Assembly: GCA_945865565.1 (NCBI GenBank)
Contig: CAMBEK010000003.1
Location: 1 to 64,000 of the forward strand
Reading direction: 5' to 3'
Source of the DNA: Pseudobacteriovorax antillogorgiicola
GTDB lineage: Bacteria > Bdellovibrionota_B > Oligoflexia > Oligoflexales > RGVZ01
Length of the DNA: 64,000 nucleotides
Shown: positions 49,214-58,540 of the stretch, one piece after another
How positions within the stretch are numbered: position 1 is the stretch's first letter
How the letters are laid out: each line of letters opens with the position of its first letter
Position numbers and translations under genes: made by a program
The notes under the pieces: model-generated
What the model was told of the DNA's origin: nothing
What the model saw: only the letters and a program-made list of their open reading frames with translations
Database searches by the model: none

Positions 49214-50304
49214 GCGAGCCCCTCTTCCCGCACCCGCGCAACAAGTTGACTTAAATCCCATGCCGCGGGAAATGGTGGCCGTTCACCCTTCACTCTGGCC
49301 AATGAGTTGGCAATGGCTGGATAGATATTTTCAGCAATCTTGCGGATCTCGGGCGTAAGCGGCATTGGCCGCTGCTGCATGTCGTTTGCGCACAGGGAAC
49401 GCCAATCAAGCTCTGGTTTCCCGGCCGCAATTTTCTTTGCACGCCCGATGGCAGCATGCCATGGTCCATCCGTATAAAACTGACGCAAGATTTCTTTCGA
49501 AATCTGAACCCCATCATGAGTCAAGCGCAACTCATCCGGACCGACAGAATCCACCAGCATGAAATTTCGCGCCGCGTCGCCCTTGATAAAGGCAAACTCA
49601 AACTTGCCGTCCCAAAGTTTTAAATCGGCGCTGGCAAAAAATATTTTCAACTCGATAGCCAGGCCCTTGGCCATTTGAAGTAGCCGTGCGATTTCGGCTT
49701 TGGTCATTCCAGCAATCGACATCGCCTCGTCCAAGGCAACGTAGCGATCCGAATCTTCCAGCTTGGTTGAGAATTCAATGACGGGCTCTGCAAATTCAGC
49801 CCCGATGGTTGGCGGCAGGTCAAAGCCCAGGGACTTCATGTAATCAGGATTCGATGCCAACCGGGAAGGCAGGGAACTACCCACTGGCACACCAAAACGG
49901 AAAATCACTTCCAAAGGCACCAAGCAGTCGACTGGCTGATTCGCGTACTGAGAATAATCCCATCCCGAATTATTTTTTTGCGGCCACTTCACATCAACTT
50001 TTTTTACCGACAGGCAGCGCGGTCGTCCCGGCATTAAACCAAGGCTATGGTGTGGAATCCTGACGTTGCGGAAAACCTGGTCGGCAATCGTAGCCAGGGC
50101 TTCTCCCTTTCCGGAAATTTCATCGGGCATCGGCCCCCAATCAAACACAGAATAGCGATCGCTATATTCAAAGATCAGGCCGTCGCGATCACCGCCGCCA
50201 AGGACGTCTTTTACGGATCCGCGGTAAATAAGGGCAGATCCGGCCCTTTTTTCTGTCACGGCGAAACCTCCACTGGATAATCCCCCGTCAGACAAGCCGT
50301 GCAT
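49210..50304 (-). CDS. purC: Phosphoribosylaminoimidazole-succinocarboxamide synthase (start possibly GTG at 50262)
   Basis: YRGSVKDVLG...FEYSDRYSVFDWGPMPDEI...VPLEVIFRFGVPVGSSL...LKLWDGKFEFAF...DSVGPDELRL. Confidence 0.92.
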   Translation of the reverse strand: MHGLSDGGLSSGGFAVTEKRAGSALIYRGSVKDVLGGGDRDGLIFEYSDRYSVFDWGPMPDEISGKGEALATIADQVFRNVRIPHHSLGLMPGRPRCLSVKKVDVKWPQKNNSGWDYSQYANQPVDCLVPLEVIFRFGVPVGSSLPSRLASNPDYMKSLGFDLPPTIGAEFAEPVIEFSTKLEDSDRYVALDEAMSIAGMTKAEIARLLQMAKGLAIELKIFFASADLKLWDGKFEFAFIKGDAARNFMLVDSVGPDELRLTHDGVQISKEILRQFYTDGPWHAAIGRAKKIAAGKPELDWRSLCANDMQQRPMPLTPEIRKIAENIYPAIANSLARVKGERPPFPAAWDLSQLVARVREEGLA

Positions 50305-51677
50305 AGCGAGGGCAAGGCAATAGCCTCGCGCAGCCCTTGCATGTCCAAATAAAACAGACCGTCGACGCCAATCTCTTCGGCGATCTGTTGTCCGTTTCTG
50401 CCGTGGGCCACGAGCCTTCGTGCATCAGGAAAATCGATTCCATAGTGGCAAGGATGGCGCACCGGCGGGCAGGTGCTGGCCAGATACACCCGTTTGGCTC
50501 CAGCCGCCCGCACCATTGCGACAAGGCGTCGCGCCGTTGTGCCGCGCACAACACTGTCGTCTACAAGCAGAACGCTTTTTCCGGCAATCTCTGATGCGAC
50601 CGGGGCCAGCTTGATTTTAAGAGCCCGCTCCCGCTCCTCTTGCGTATTCAAAATGAAGCTTCGGAACACGTACCGGTTTTTGATCAAGACATCGCGATAG
50701 GGAATCTTGAGGGTTTCGGCCATGGCAATGGCTGCCGTGCGGCTTGTATCAGGAATTGGGACCACGATATCAAGCCCAGCATCATGTCCGTCACGCTGAA
50801 TGATCCGCGCCAAGGCCCGCCCTAGCTCCAGACGTGCGCCGTAGACGCCTCGCCCTTCGACTTCGCTTTCCGCACTGGCAAAGTAAACCCACTCGAACAT
50901 GCACGGGGTGTGCTTGACGACTTTCGTGCGATGCGATTGGATCGAACCCTGTTCATCGATAAAAATAATTTCGCCCGGCTCCAGATGGCGAACCAGTCGA
51001 TGGCCAGTGATATTCAATGCCGCGGTTTCCGATGCGATGGCAAAGCTGCCGTCGCCACCACTGCTGGCGAGCCGCTGCCCGAGAACAAGAGGCCTGATCC
51101 CGTTCGGATCACGAAACGCATACATTCCCTGCCCGGCAATCATCCCAACGACGGCATAGCCGCCGCGCGCGATATCGAAGATGCCCTCAACCGCACGACA
51201 AAGGTCCTGAAAATCAAAACGGCCCGGGATTTTGTCCCGAGCCGTTGAAGAAGTGAGTCCTTCAGCGAGGAGGCACTGCAGCACCTCCAAGTCATTTCCA
51301 GTTTGCAAATACCGGTTCTGCGAGGCGCGGATTTTCTCCGCCAACGATTTGTAATTGGCCAAGTTGCCGTTGTGGGCCATTCCAATGCCATAGGGCTGAG
51401 GCATGATTGAAGGCTGAATATCGCGGCCTTCCGTCAACCCAACCGTTGAATAGCGCGTGTGACCAATGGCCATCGGTCCGGTCAGAGTCTTCATGGAGCT
51501 TTGATCAAAGGCTTGAGAAACGAGGCCTGCGCCGCGAAGTAGATGAAAGCGTTGTTCTGTGAAATTGAAGGACAGGATTCCCGCGGCATCCTGACCTCGA
51601 TGTTGCAGCGCCAGAAGGCCGGCATAAACATCTCGGGATGCAGACTGGCTACCGATGATACCCATGACACCGCACAT
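50256..51677 (-). CDS. purF: Amidophosphoribosyltransferase
   Basis: MCGVMGIIG, ALQHRGQDAAGI, GIGMAHNGNLANY, VLLVDDSVVRGTTARRLVAMVRAAGAKRVY. Confidence 0.97.
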   Translation of the reverse strand: MCGVMGIIGSQSASRDVYAGLLALQHRGQDAAGILSFNFTEQRFHLLRGAGLVSQAFDQSSMKTLTGPMAIGHTRYSTVGLTEGRDIQPSIMPQPYGIGMAHNGNLANYKSLAEKIRASQNRYLQTGNDLEVLQCLLAEGLTSSTARDKIPGRFDFQDLCRAVEGIFDIARGGYAVVGMIAGQGMYAFRDPNGIRPLVLGQRLASSGGDGSFAIASETAALNITGHRLVRHLEPGEIIFIDEQGSIQSHRTKVVKHTPCMFEWVYFASAESEVEGRGVYGARLELGRALARIIQRDGHDAGLDIVVPIPDTSRTAAIAMAETLKIPYRDVLIKNRYVFRSFILNTQEERERALKIKLAPVASEIAGKSVLLVDDSVVRGTTARRLVAMVRAAGAKRVYLASTCPPVRHPCHYGIDFPDARRLVAHGRNGQQIAEEIGVDGLFYLDMQGLREAIALPSLCTACLTGDYPVEVSP

Positions 51678-52097
51678 GGTCGGGCTCTCGATCTGGTGAA
51701 GTCGCGCAGAGTCTAACCGCAAACTTCAAAACATATCCAGAGAATTCTTTTTCCCATCACATCATGTTCGAAAATAATTGGCGCACCCGAAAAGTCCTGT
51801 ATTGGCGATCAACCAAGGCGCAGGTGACGATCGATCCGATTGACGATATCGTTCATGGCAATGGCATCTGGAGCATCACCCTTGAGGTATTCCCATCGCA
51901 TGGGGCAGAGCAAAGCAACAGGATGGCTGCAAAAGCTTGGTACACAGAACCTCTGAGGGAAAACCAAGTATCAATTTCGACGCGCATTCTATGTTATTTT
52001 AATGAAAATATGAAATTATTAATGTATTTAACGATGGCTTACGTAAACACCTGAAAGCGCAGTCATTTTTTTCACAATCTTTTCTGGCTGACTCTCC

Positions 52098-53567
52098 ATG
52101 AATATCGAACCGGTAAAAATCGCCCTCGGCAGCCTCCACCACCAGATCATGAACACCTTCGGAAGCCTTTACGGAATCTGCGCCGCAGCCATGTTTGTCC
52201 TGACGTGCCTGGCCCTTATTAGCCCACTTTCAAGGATTCGCATCGGGGGGCCCGAGGCACAACCTGTCATGTCGACCTGGCGCTGGATCGCCACCAGCAT
52301 CACATCCACCGTGGCGACAGGACTTTTTTTCTGGTCTGCCGCTGAACCCGTCGCACATCTGGCGTCCCCATCGCCATCGTCTGGCGACCTACCCTTCAGT
52401 GCCGGAGCCGCATCCAGCGCGTTGGGACACCTGTACTTGCACTGGACCCTAGTGCCGTATGCGATCTACGTCGTGCCGTCTTTGGTATTTGCCATCGCCC
52501 ACTACAACCGCGGAGCAGCGCCCGGCGTCTGTGCAACGCACCATGGCGCGATGCCCGCGAAACTTGCCCGCGCGCGTGGCATCGGCAACGTGATCGAAAA
52601 AATCTCCATGATGAGCCTGACCTTTGGAATCGCCGCCTCGGTCGGAACGGGAATCCTGATGGTTACGCGCGGCGCGACCATTATGAGCGACCTTGCCGGA
52701 TCCCAAATTTCATTCACAAGCATGTTCAACATCACAACGATTCTGCTCATCGCAACTTGCGCGATTGTGATCATGGCGGGGCGCAACCACGGGATCGGTC
52801 GCCTGGCATCCATTAACAGCCTCATTTTTATCGCCATCGCAGTCGCTGTGCTTGCTGTGGGGCCGACGTCCTTCATTACCAGCCAGTCAAAAATCGGCGT
52901 GCACAAATTCTTAACAGGACTCTTCAGCGCAACATCGGGCTCGGGCCGCGAAATGGACCGGGCTTGGCGGCAGGACTGGACGTTATTTTATTGGACGGCC
53001 TGGATCGCATGGGCTCCGGTAACTGCACTTTTTTTGGGCGGCATCGCCCGCGGCAGGACGGTTCGGGCATTTCTCACGGTGAATTTTTTGGTTCCGGCGA
53101 TCTTCACTGGAATCTTGATGAGCATTTTTGGTTCAACCGTACTCTATCTGCAAACATCCAGCGGCATGCCCCTGGCTCAAGAATTTCAAAAGACCGGTGC
53201 CGATGCGGTGGTCTACATGGCCCTCGGGGCTTTGCCTTACGCCAACACCTTTCGAACGGTCTTTACCATCCTGGCCTTCATGTCCCTTGTTTCACTTTGC
53301 TCAAGCGCCTTGGCATCCCTGGCAGGAATGAGTTCAGGAAAAACGCGAATTGGACAAGAGCGCGGCACCGTTACAGCCTGGAGCCTGGCCATCAGCGCCA
53401 TCATTATTGTGACGGTCAACGGTTCGGGGGTTGACGGCGTTCGGATGCTGGCAAATCTCGGTGCCTTCCCCATGCTGTTCCTTCAACTCATGTCGGGTGT
53501 TGCCCTGACAATAATGTTACTCGACCCGTCACGCGCGCGTTGGCAAGATAAGAAGCAGGGGGGATAA
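52098..53567 (+). CDS. BCCT-family (betaine/carnitine/choline-type) transporter
   Basis: TGLFFWSAAEPVAHL, LHWTLVPYAIYVVPSLVFAIAHYNR, LFYWTAWIAWAPVTALFLGGIARGRTVRAFL. Confidence 0.85.
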   Translation: MNIEPVKIALGSLHHQIMNTFGSLYGICAAAMFVLTCLALISPLSRIRIGGPEAQPVMSTWRWIATSITSTVATGLFFWSAAEPVAHLASPSPSSGDLPFSAGAASSALGHLYLHWTLVPYAIYVVPSLVFAIAHYNRGAAPGVCATHHGAMPAKLARARGIGNVIEKISMMSLTFGIAASVGTGILMVTRGATIMSDLAGSQISFTSMFNITTILLIATCAIVIMAGRNHGIGRLASINSLIFIAIAVAVLAVGPTSFITSQSKIGVHKFLTGLFSATSGSGREMDRAWRQDWTLFYWTAWIAWAPVTALFLGGIARGRTVRAFLTVNFLVPAIFTGILMSIFGSTVLYLQTSSGMPLAQEFQKTGADAVVYMALGALPYANTFRTVFTILAFMSLVSLCSSALASLAGMSSGKTRIGQERGTVTAWSLAISAIIIVTVNGSGVDGVRMLANLGAFPMLFLQLMSGVALTIMLLDPSRARWQDKKQGG

Positions 53568-53568
53568 C

Positions 53569-54465
53569 ATGACATCACAAAAACCATCATCCGTGCTCCA
53601 TCAGAAACTGCGTGAACTCAACTCCTGGGACAAGATTGTCCGCCTGGACAAGTATCCTGTTCACGACCTGGAAAGTCTGGCCGCACGCAAGCTCATCGAC
53701 GCGGGCCGGGAAAATATGGCCCGCCTTGGCGCCTTTGAAATGCCGGATTTCGTAACACCGGCAGCCATTGAGGCCCTGCAATTGGAAAGCGCCATCCTGG
53801 AACACTCTGCCTTTTTCAAACCGGTCGTTGGCAATCCGTACCTTACCCCGGAAGACCCTGGCCTTCCTGCTGACCATCCAAACCGGATGACGGAAACCAC
53901 CCGCGTAGGAGTCATTGCCTACGACCAGTACCCGCTTGATTCGCTGCTGCGTCGAATTTACGAGTGGGATCCTCTGATGAACTTTGTCGGAAAAATTTTA
54001 AATCTGCCAGAAATCCATCGCTATGCTGACCCGATGGGGGGATTGAATCTATCCGTAATGACCAAGGGCGATTACTTGCGCTGGCATTTTGATCAAGCCG
54101 ATTTTGTAACCTCCCTGGCCGTCCAGAGTTCAACGGAGGGCGGAGAATTCGAATACGCACCTTTGATCCGGACGACGGACAACGAACGCTACGATGACGT
54201 TCGCAGCGTTTTAAAGGGCGATCGCAAGCAAGTCACCACCATCACGAACAATCCAGGCACGCTGGTCTTGTTCCAGGGGCGCTGGTCGATGCATCGCGTA
54301 ACCCCGGTCCAAGGAACCAAGAGCCGCCTCATGGGACTTTTCGGATTTGATTCAAAGCCAGGGGTGATGAGTTCACCGCACCTTTACGATATCCGCTACG
54401 GAAGAACGACGGTGGCAAAAGAACCACCGACTTTTGAGGATTATGACCATGCCCGCAAGAAGTGA
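53569..54465 (+). CDS. Fe(II)/2-oxoglutarate-dependent oxygenase (HalD/ArpA-like)
   Basis: LRWHFDQADFVTSLAVQSSTEGGEFEYAP (HxD), PGTLVLFQGRWSMHRVTPVQGTKSRLMGLFGFD (distal His/Arg). Confidence 0.75.
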   Translation: MTSQKPSSVLHQKLRELNSWDKIVRLDKYPVHDLESLAARKLIDAGRENMARLGAFEMPDFVTPAAIEALQLESAILEHSAFFKPVVGNPYLTPEDPGLPADHPNRMTETTRVGVIAYDQYPLDSLLRRIYEWDPLMNFVGKILNLPEIHRYADPMGGLNLSVMTKGDYLRWHFDQADFVTSLAVQSSTEGGEFEYAPLIRTTDNERYDDVRSVLKGDRKQVTTITNNPGTLVLFQGRWSMHRVTPVQGTKSRLMGLFGFDSKPGVMSSPHLYDIRYGRTTVAKEPPTFEDYDHARKK

Positions 54466-55966
54466 CGCGTTAAGCTGGATTACTGCGACCGTAAAAAACA
54501 AAAAAAATGGCGCCTTCGTCGGCGGCGAGTGGCACCGGGATGACCCTTCAAAATCAGCGCACCTGATCAAGGTGATCAATCCTGCCACTGGAGAAATTCT
54601 TTGCGAACTGCGTGAGTCAGACAAAAGCGTCGTTGATCATGCAGCAGCCGCAGCACTTGCCGCATTTACATCCGGCCCCTGGACCAAATGGCCTCGCTCA
54701 GAACGGGCTGCGGCCCTGATCAAGATTGGTGCGGAGATCCGCAAGCACCATCATGAACTTGCCGCACTGGAAACGCTCTGTAACGGAAAAACATGGGCCG
54801 AGTCGTTCCATGACGACATCCCTGAATCCGCCAGTGTCTTTGATTACTATGCGGGTTGGATTGACAAGATTTACGGCGAGACGTGTCCTGTCGAACAGGG
54901 ATTTGTAAATTTCACCCTGCGCGAATCCGTCGGACCCTGTGCACTCATCGTTCCATGGAATTTCCCCCTTTTGCTTGCTTGCTGGAAGATTGCACCGGCA
55001 CTGGCCATGGGAAATACGGTGGTGATCAAGCCGTCGCCACAAACTTCCCTGTCGATGCTGCGTCTGGCTGAGATCATCCACGATGCTAAAATTTTGCCAG
55101 CAGGTGTTTTCAATGTCGTCGTGGGAGGCGGACCCACTGGCGAAGCCCTGACCCACAACGACGCCATTGCGAAAGTTTCCTTCACTGGCGGAACGGATAC
55201 GGGGCGTGCTGTCTTGAAGGGATCTGCCGATTCTAACCTGAAATCTGTCACCCTTGAACTCGGTGGGAAATCACCAAATATTATTTTTGGTGATGCGAAA
55301 AATTTGCAAGCCGTCATTGACCGGTCGTTTCAAGCGATGTTCTCGCACAAGGGCGAGAAATGTTCCGAACCGACGCGGCTGATTGTCCACCGCAGCCTGC
55401 ATGACAAGGTTGTTACCGCGTTGGTGGAAAAGGCAGAGAAAACACGTTGCGGAGATCCTTTCGCCGACACGACCGACCAAGGTCCGCAGTGCTTTGAAGG
55501 CCACATGGAACGGATCCTTGGTTACATCAAGGCAGGTAAGGCCGAGGGCGCCAAGTGCGTTGCCGGAGGCAACCGCGACACAGCCGGAGACAATGCAAAA
55601 GGCTACTTCGTGCGTCCGACGATTTTCACTGGCGTGACTCGTGAAATGAAAATCTTTCAAGAAGAAATCTTTGGACCAGTTTTGGCCGTGAGTGTTTTTG
55701 ACACGGAGGAAGAAGCCATTGAGTTGGCAAATGCCACCCGCTACGGTTTGGCGGCAGGCTTGTACACAGCAGATGCGGACCGGGCCATGCGCGTATCGCG
55801 TCGCCTCGATGCCGGAATGGTCTTCGTCAACCGTTATGGATGCTACGATTTTTCAAGTCCGTTTGGTGGATTCAAGCAGAGCGGCTGGGGCAAAGAGATG
55901 GCGATTCATTCGCTGGAGTCTTACACGCGGCGGAAGTCGATCTGGTTCGCTGTGGCTCCGAACTGA
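54449..55966 (+). CDS. Aldehyde dehydrogenase (betaine-aldehyde-dehydrogenase-like)
   Basis: PWNFPLLLACWKIAPALAMGNTVVIKPS, FTGGTDTGRAVL, LELGGKSPNIIF, HKGEKCSEPTRL, EIFGPVLAV. Confidence 0.94.
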   Translation: MPARSDALSWITATVKNKKNGAFVGGEWHRDDPSKSAHLIKVINPATGEILCELRESDKSVVDHAAAAALAAFTSGPWTKWPRSERAAALIKIGAEIRKHHHELAALETLCNGKTWAESFHDDIPESASVFDYYAGWIDKIYGETCPVEQGFVNFTLRESVGPCALIVPWNFPLLLACWKIAPALAMGNTVVIKPSPQTSLSMLRLAEIIHDAKILPAGVFNVVVGGGPTGEALTHNDAIAKVSFTGGTDTGRAVLKGSADSNLKSVTLELGGKSPNIIFGDAKNLQAVIDRSFQAMFSHKGEKCSEPTRLIVHRSLHDKVVTALVEKAEKTRCGDPFADTTDQGPQCFEGHMERILGYIKAGKAEGAKCVAGGNRDTAGDNAKGYFVRPTIFTGVTREMKIFQEEIFGPVLAVSVFDTEEEAIELANATRYGLAAGLYTADADRAMRVSRRLDAGMVFVNRYGCYDFSSPFGGFKQSGWGKEMAIHSLESYTRRKSIWFAVAPN

Positions 55967-55993
55967 ACGGCGCAGGCCATAAAGGAAAATCTT

Positions 55994-57325
55994 TTGTTTT
56001 TCCCGCAAGTCAAAAACATAATTTTCTCCGAAGGGGTCGGATCCTGCTGGCAGGAGGATATTGCTGCGGTCCGTGAGTCATGGACCGCGGCCGGTGACCG
56101 CTGGAAGACACACTCGCCAAATGGTTCGATGCAATTCATTCGACAACCAGCACGAGTTCTTTCCATCGGGCTTCAATTGGAGTCTGGCGATACGGCCTGG
56201 GGCGATTGCCTGAGCGTTTCGTTTGCCGGAAAATCCGGACGCGACCAAGCCATTCAAACACACAGTGCGCGCGAGGCGCTTCAACCAAGAAATCTTTTGG
56301 CGGAACTTCAAAACCTGCAGGGTCACAGCCTTCGTGAGGTCGAGAGTTCTTTGAGCAAGACGTTTTCAGACTGGACACCAGCCATCCGGTTTGGAGTCAG
56401 CCAAGCGCTGGTCAACGCTGTGGCAACAGCAAATCAAAAGTTGCCTTGTGACGTCCTCCAGGAAGCCTTGGAATCTGCGGGGGCCGCGACGGCGCCTGCC
56501 CTGCAGGGTTCCTGTGGCAGCAACTGGCACGATGCCGTTGAGCGCATGATCGTGGCCGGGGTGGAATATTTACCGCAAGGGCAATTTGAAAATCTCGCAA
56601 AAGAACTTGGGCCCGACGGCTCCAGACTTTTTTTATACATCGACTGGCTCAAAGGGCGGATTGCTGAATTGACTCCCGTCAGCCTGGCTGGACCAAATGC
56701 ACGACGCGTCATCACGCTGGATTTTCATGGTGCCCTCGGCCAGATATTTCAGGGCAAGAGCGCTGCCATCGCAGATTACATCGAGCAGTTGACGCAAGCC
56801 TGCAAACCATTTGATCTGCACGTTGAAAGTCCCGTCGTTGGGGGCAACTTTGATGAGCATGTTGTTCAAGTGTCGGAACTGACCAGGATGCTCCGTGCGC
56901 GCGGTTGTTCGGTGAAAATCATCGCCGACGAGTGGGCCAATTCCCTGGAACAGATAAAAATTCTAGCGACCAAAAAAGTCGTCGATGGAATTCACATCAA
57001 GATGCCTGACACCGGCTCCTTGCTGGAGTCAGGTCGGGCTGTTGCCATTTGCAAGGCAGAGGGTTTATTTGTTTTACTGGGTGGCAGCTGCACAGAGACA
57101 GCAACGTCCGCACGGCTTGCCGCGCATCTGGCCATGGCGACTGGTCCTGACGCGTTGCTCGTAAAGCCGGGAATCTCGTTTGATGAGGGATTCAGTTTGA
57201 TCACCAACGAACTCGCGACGATTCAATCCTTGCGCGCAATCCGCGCGGCGGATTCAGACAGCCATGACTCCACCAAGGGAAACGAGTCCAGTGCGGCGAA
57301 ACGGCCAGCGACCACATCCGTATGA
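55994..57325 (+). CDS. Methylaspartate ammonia-lyase-like enolase-superfamily enzyme (divergent)
   Basis: YGDC-like AWGDCLSVSFAGKSGRD, AIRFGVSQALVNAVA, LHVESPVVGG, IIADEWANSLEQIK, GIHIKMPDTG, LGGSCTETATSARLAAHLAMATGPDALLVKPGISFDEGFSLITNEL follow the MAL family end to end. Confidence 0.82.
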   Translation: MFFPQVKNIIFSEGVGSCWQEDIAAVRESWTAAGDRWKTHSPNGSMQFIRQPARVLSIGLQLESGDTAWGDCLSVSFAGKSGRDQAIQTHSAREALQPRNLLAELQNLQGHSLREVESSLSKTFSDWTPAIRFGVSQALVNAVATANQKLPCDVLQEALESAGAATAPALQGSCGSNWHDAVERMIVAGVEYLPQGQFENLAKELGPDGSRLFLYIDWLKGRIAELTPVSLAGPNARRVITLDFHGALGQIFQGKSAAIADYIEQLTQACKPFDLHVESPVVGGNFDEHVVQVSELTRMLRARGCSVKIIADEWANSLEQIKILATKKVVDGIHIKMPDTGSLLESGRAVAICKAEGLFVLLGGSCTETATSARLAAHLAMATGPDALLVKPGISFDEGFSLITNELATIQSLRAIRAADSDSHDSTKGNESSAAKRPATTSV

Positions 57326-58350
57326 CCGTAGTCACGGATGCTTCCGAAAGCCTTGCCGAGAAAAGTAAGTTCTTTTTCACCACCGGCTGCATCGAATGCT
57401 TTCTGCACTGACGCCTGGCTGGCGAGGTAGTCCTTGCTGGCTCCGATAAATCGAATGGGCACAGAACTCTTCGCCAGGTCGGCCGTGTAATTTACGCGTC
57501 CGTCACGGGAGTATATTCCGCCCCGTCCATTCCAAACGCTAACCTGACGCGCGAGCCCCCTTGAGACATTCGCACCAACATTCGCAACAAATGCCCGTGC
57601 AAACATTGGGTCATAATTACTTTTGAAGCCTAATGAAGCTTCGTTATCAGGTACAAAATCTGGATAAAACAGACTGACGGTTTGCAACCACAGCCGATTC
57701 GGTAATTGATTGCCCGGAAATATGGTGGCAAGGCGCAGCATGATCCCGACCCGCAGGGGTAAGTCGTCAATCATCCCTGGACTGGCGATTGCGACGCCGC
57801 GACGCACACGCACATCGCCAGAAAATCCCCCGCCGTGGCCCGCGATCGCATAGAGCAACATTCCACCCATCGAGTGACCCACCCAGTCAACTTCTGGAGA
57901 TCCCGTGATCTCCTTGATTCGCGACAAGATCGCCGGCACGTCTTTTTCACGGTAGGTGTCAAAATCAAAATCCCATTTCGACTCGCTACTGGATCCGGGG
58001 GTCAATTCAACGGATCGACCTGCGCCACGCAACTCAACGACAAAAACGTCACGGCCACGCGAAGCAAGCCACGCGGCGAGATTGCTGGGTCCGGTCTGCG
58101 CAAGATTGAAACGGTTGGCCCCCATTCCATGGCATAGAACCACGGGAGGCAGCCTTCGTCCGCTGGAGGCCGGAATGCGAGGAGTAAAACGATAAAGCGG
58201 CAAGACCCAACCATCACTGGTTTGTGCGACGAAGGCCTCATTGGAGCCCATCTGCCAATTCGCCTGAAAGTCGGGGCGCTTTGGCGATGCCAAAGCCGGC
58301 GTGGTGAGGGCCAACATCAAAAAAACAAAGCTGCTGAAAGTGTTGCGCAT
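57223..58350 (-). CDS. Secreted alpha/beta hydrolase (lipase-like)
   Basis: Signal peptide; PPVVLCHGMGANRFNL, DVFVVELRGAGRS, VDWVGHSMGGMLLYAIAG, YGHTDVV. Confidence 0.88.
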   Translation of the reverse strand: MRNTFSSFVFLMLALTTPALASPKRPDFQANWQMGSNEAFVAQTSDGWVLPLYRFTPRIPASSGRRLPPVVLCHGMGANRFNLAQTGPSNLAAWLASRGRDVFVVELRGAGRSVELTPGSSSESKWDFDFDTYREKDVPAILSRIKEITGSPEVDWVGHSMGGMLLYAIAGHGGGFSGDVRVRRGVAIASPGMIDDLPLRVGIMLRLATIFPGNQLPNRLWLQTVSLFYPDFVPDNEASLGFKSNYDPMFARAFVANVGANVSRGLARQVSVWNGRGGIYSRDGRVNYTADLAKSSVPIRFIGASKDYLASQASVQKAFDAAGGEKELTFLGKAFGSIRDYGHTDVVAGRFAALDSFPLVESWLSESAARIARKD

Positions 58351-58540
58351 GGAATGACACGTTCCCCGCCGGTCGAATGACCAGTTAATTGTCGAACAGA
58401 ACGCAGGCTGGCAAACGACTGGACAGATTTCACCGCCTTGCCAACTCTAACACGCTGATATATCCGGACTTAAATTGTCGCTCGATAGGCATGAATTCTG
58501 CAATAGCCACCTCATCCACGTAGAGGAAAGGGTATTTCAA

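Noticed and set aside
51764-52054. 96-aa ORF in the purF-BCCT intergenic region
   Set aside because: No recognisable domain, signal or convincing RBS; probably non-coding
53569-54465. Radical halogenase reading of the 2OG oxygenase
   Set aside because: Facial triad Asp is present (HFD), which argues for hydroxylation over halogenation
52098-57325. Classical glutamate-to-mesaconate fermentation pathway
   Set aside because: No glutamate mutase subunits or mesaconase here, and the lyase active site appears altered
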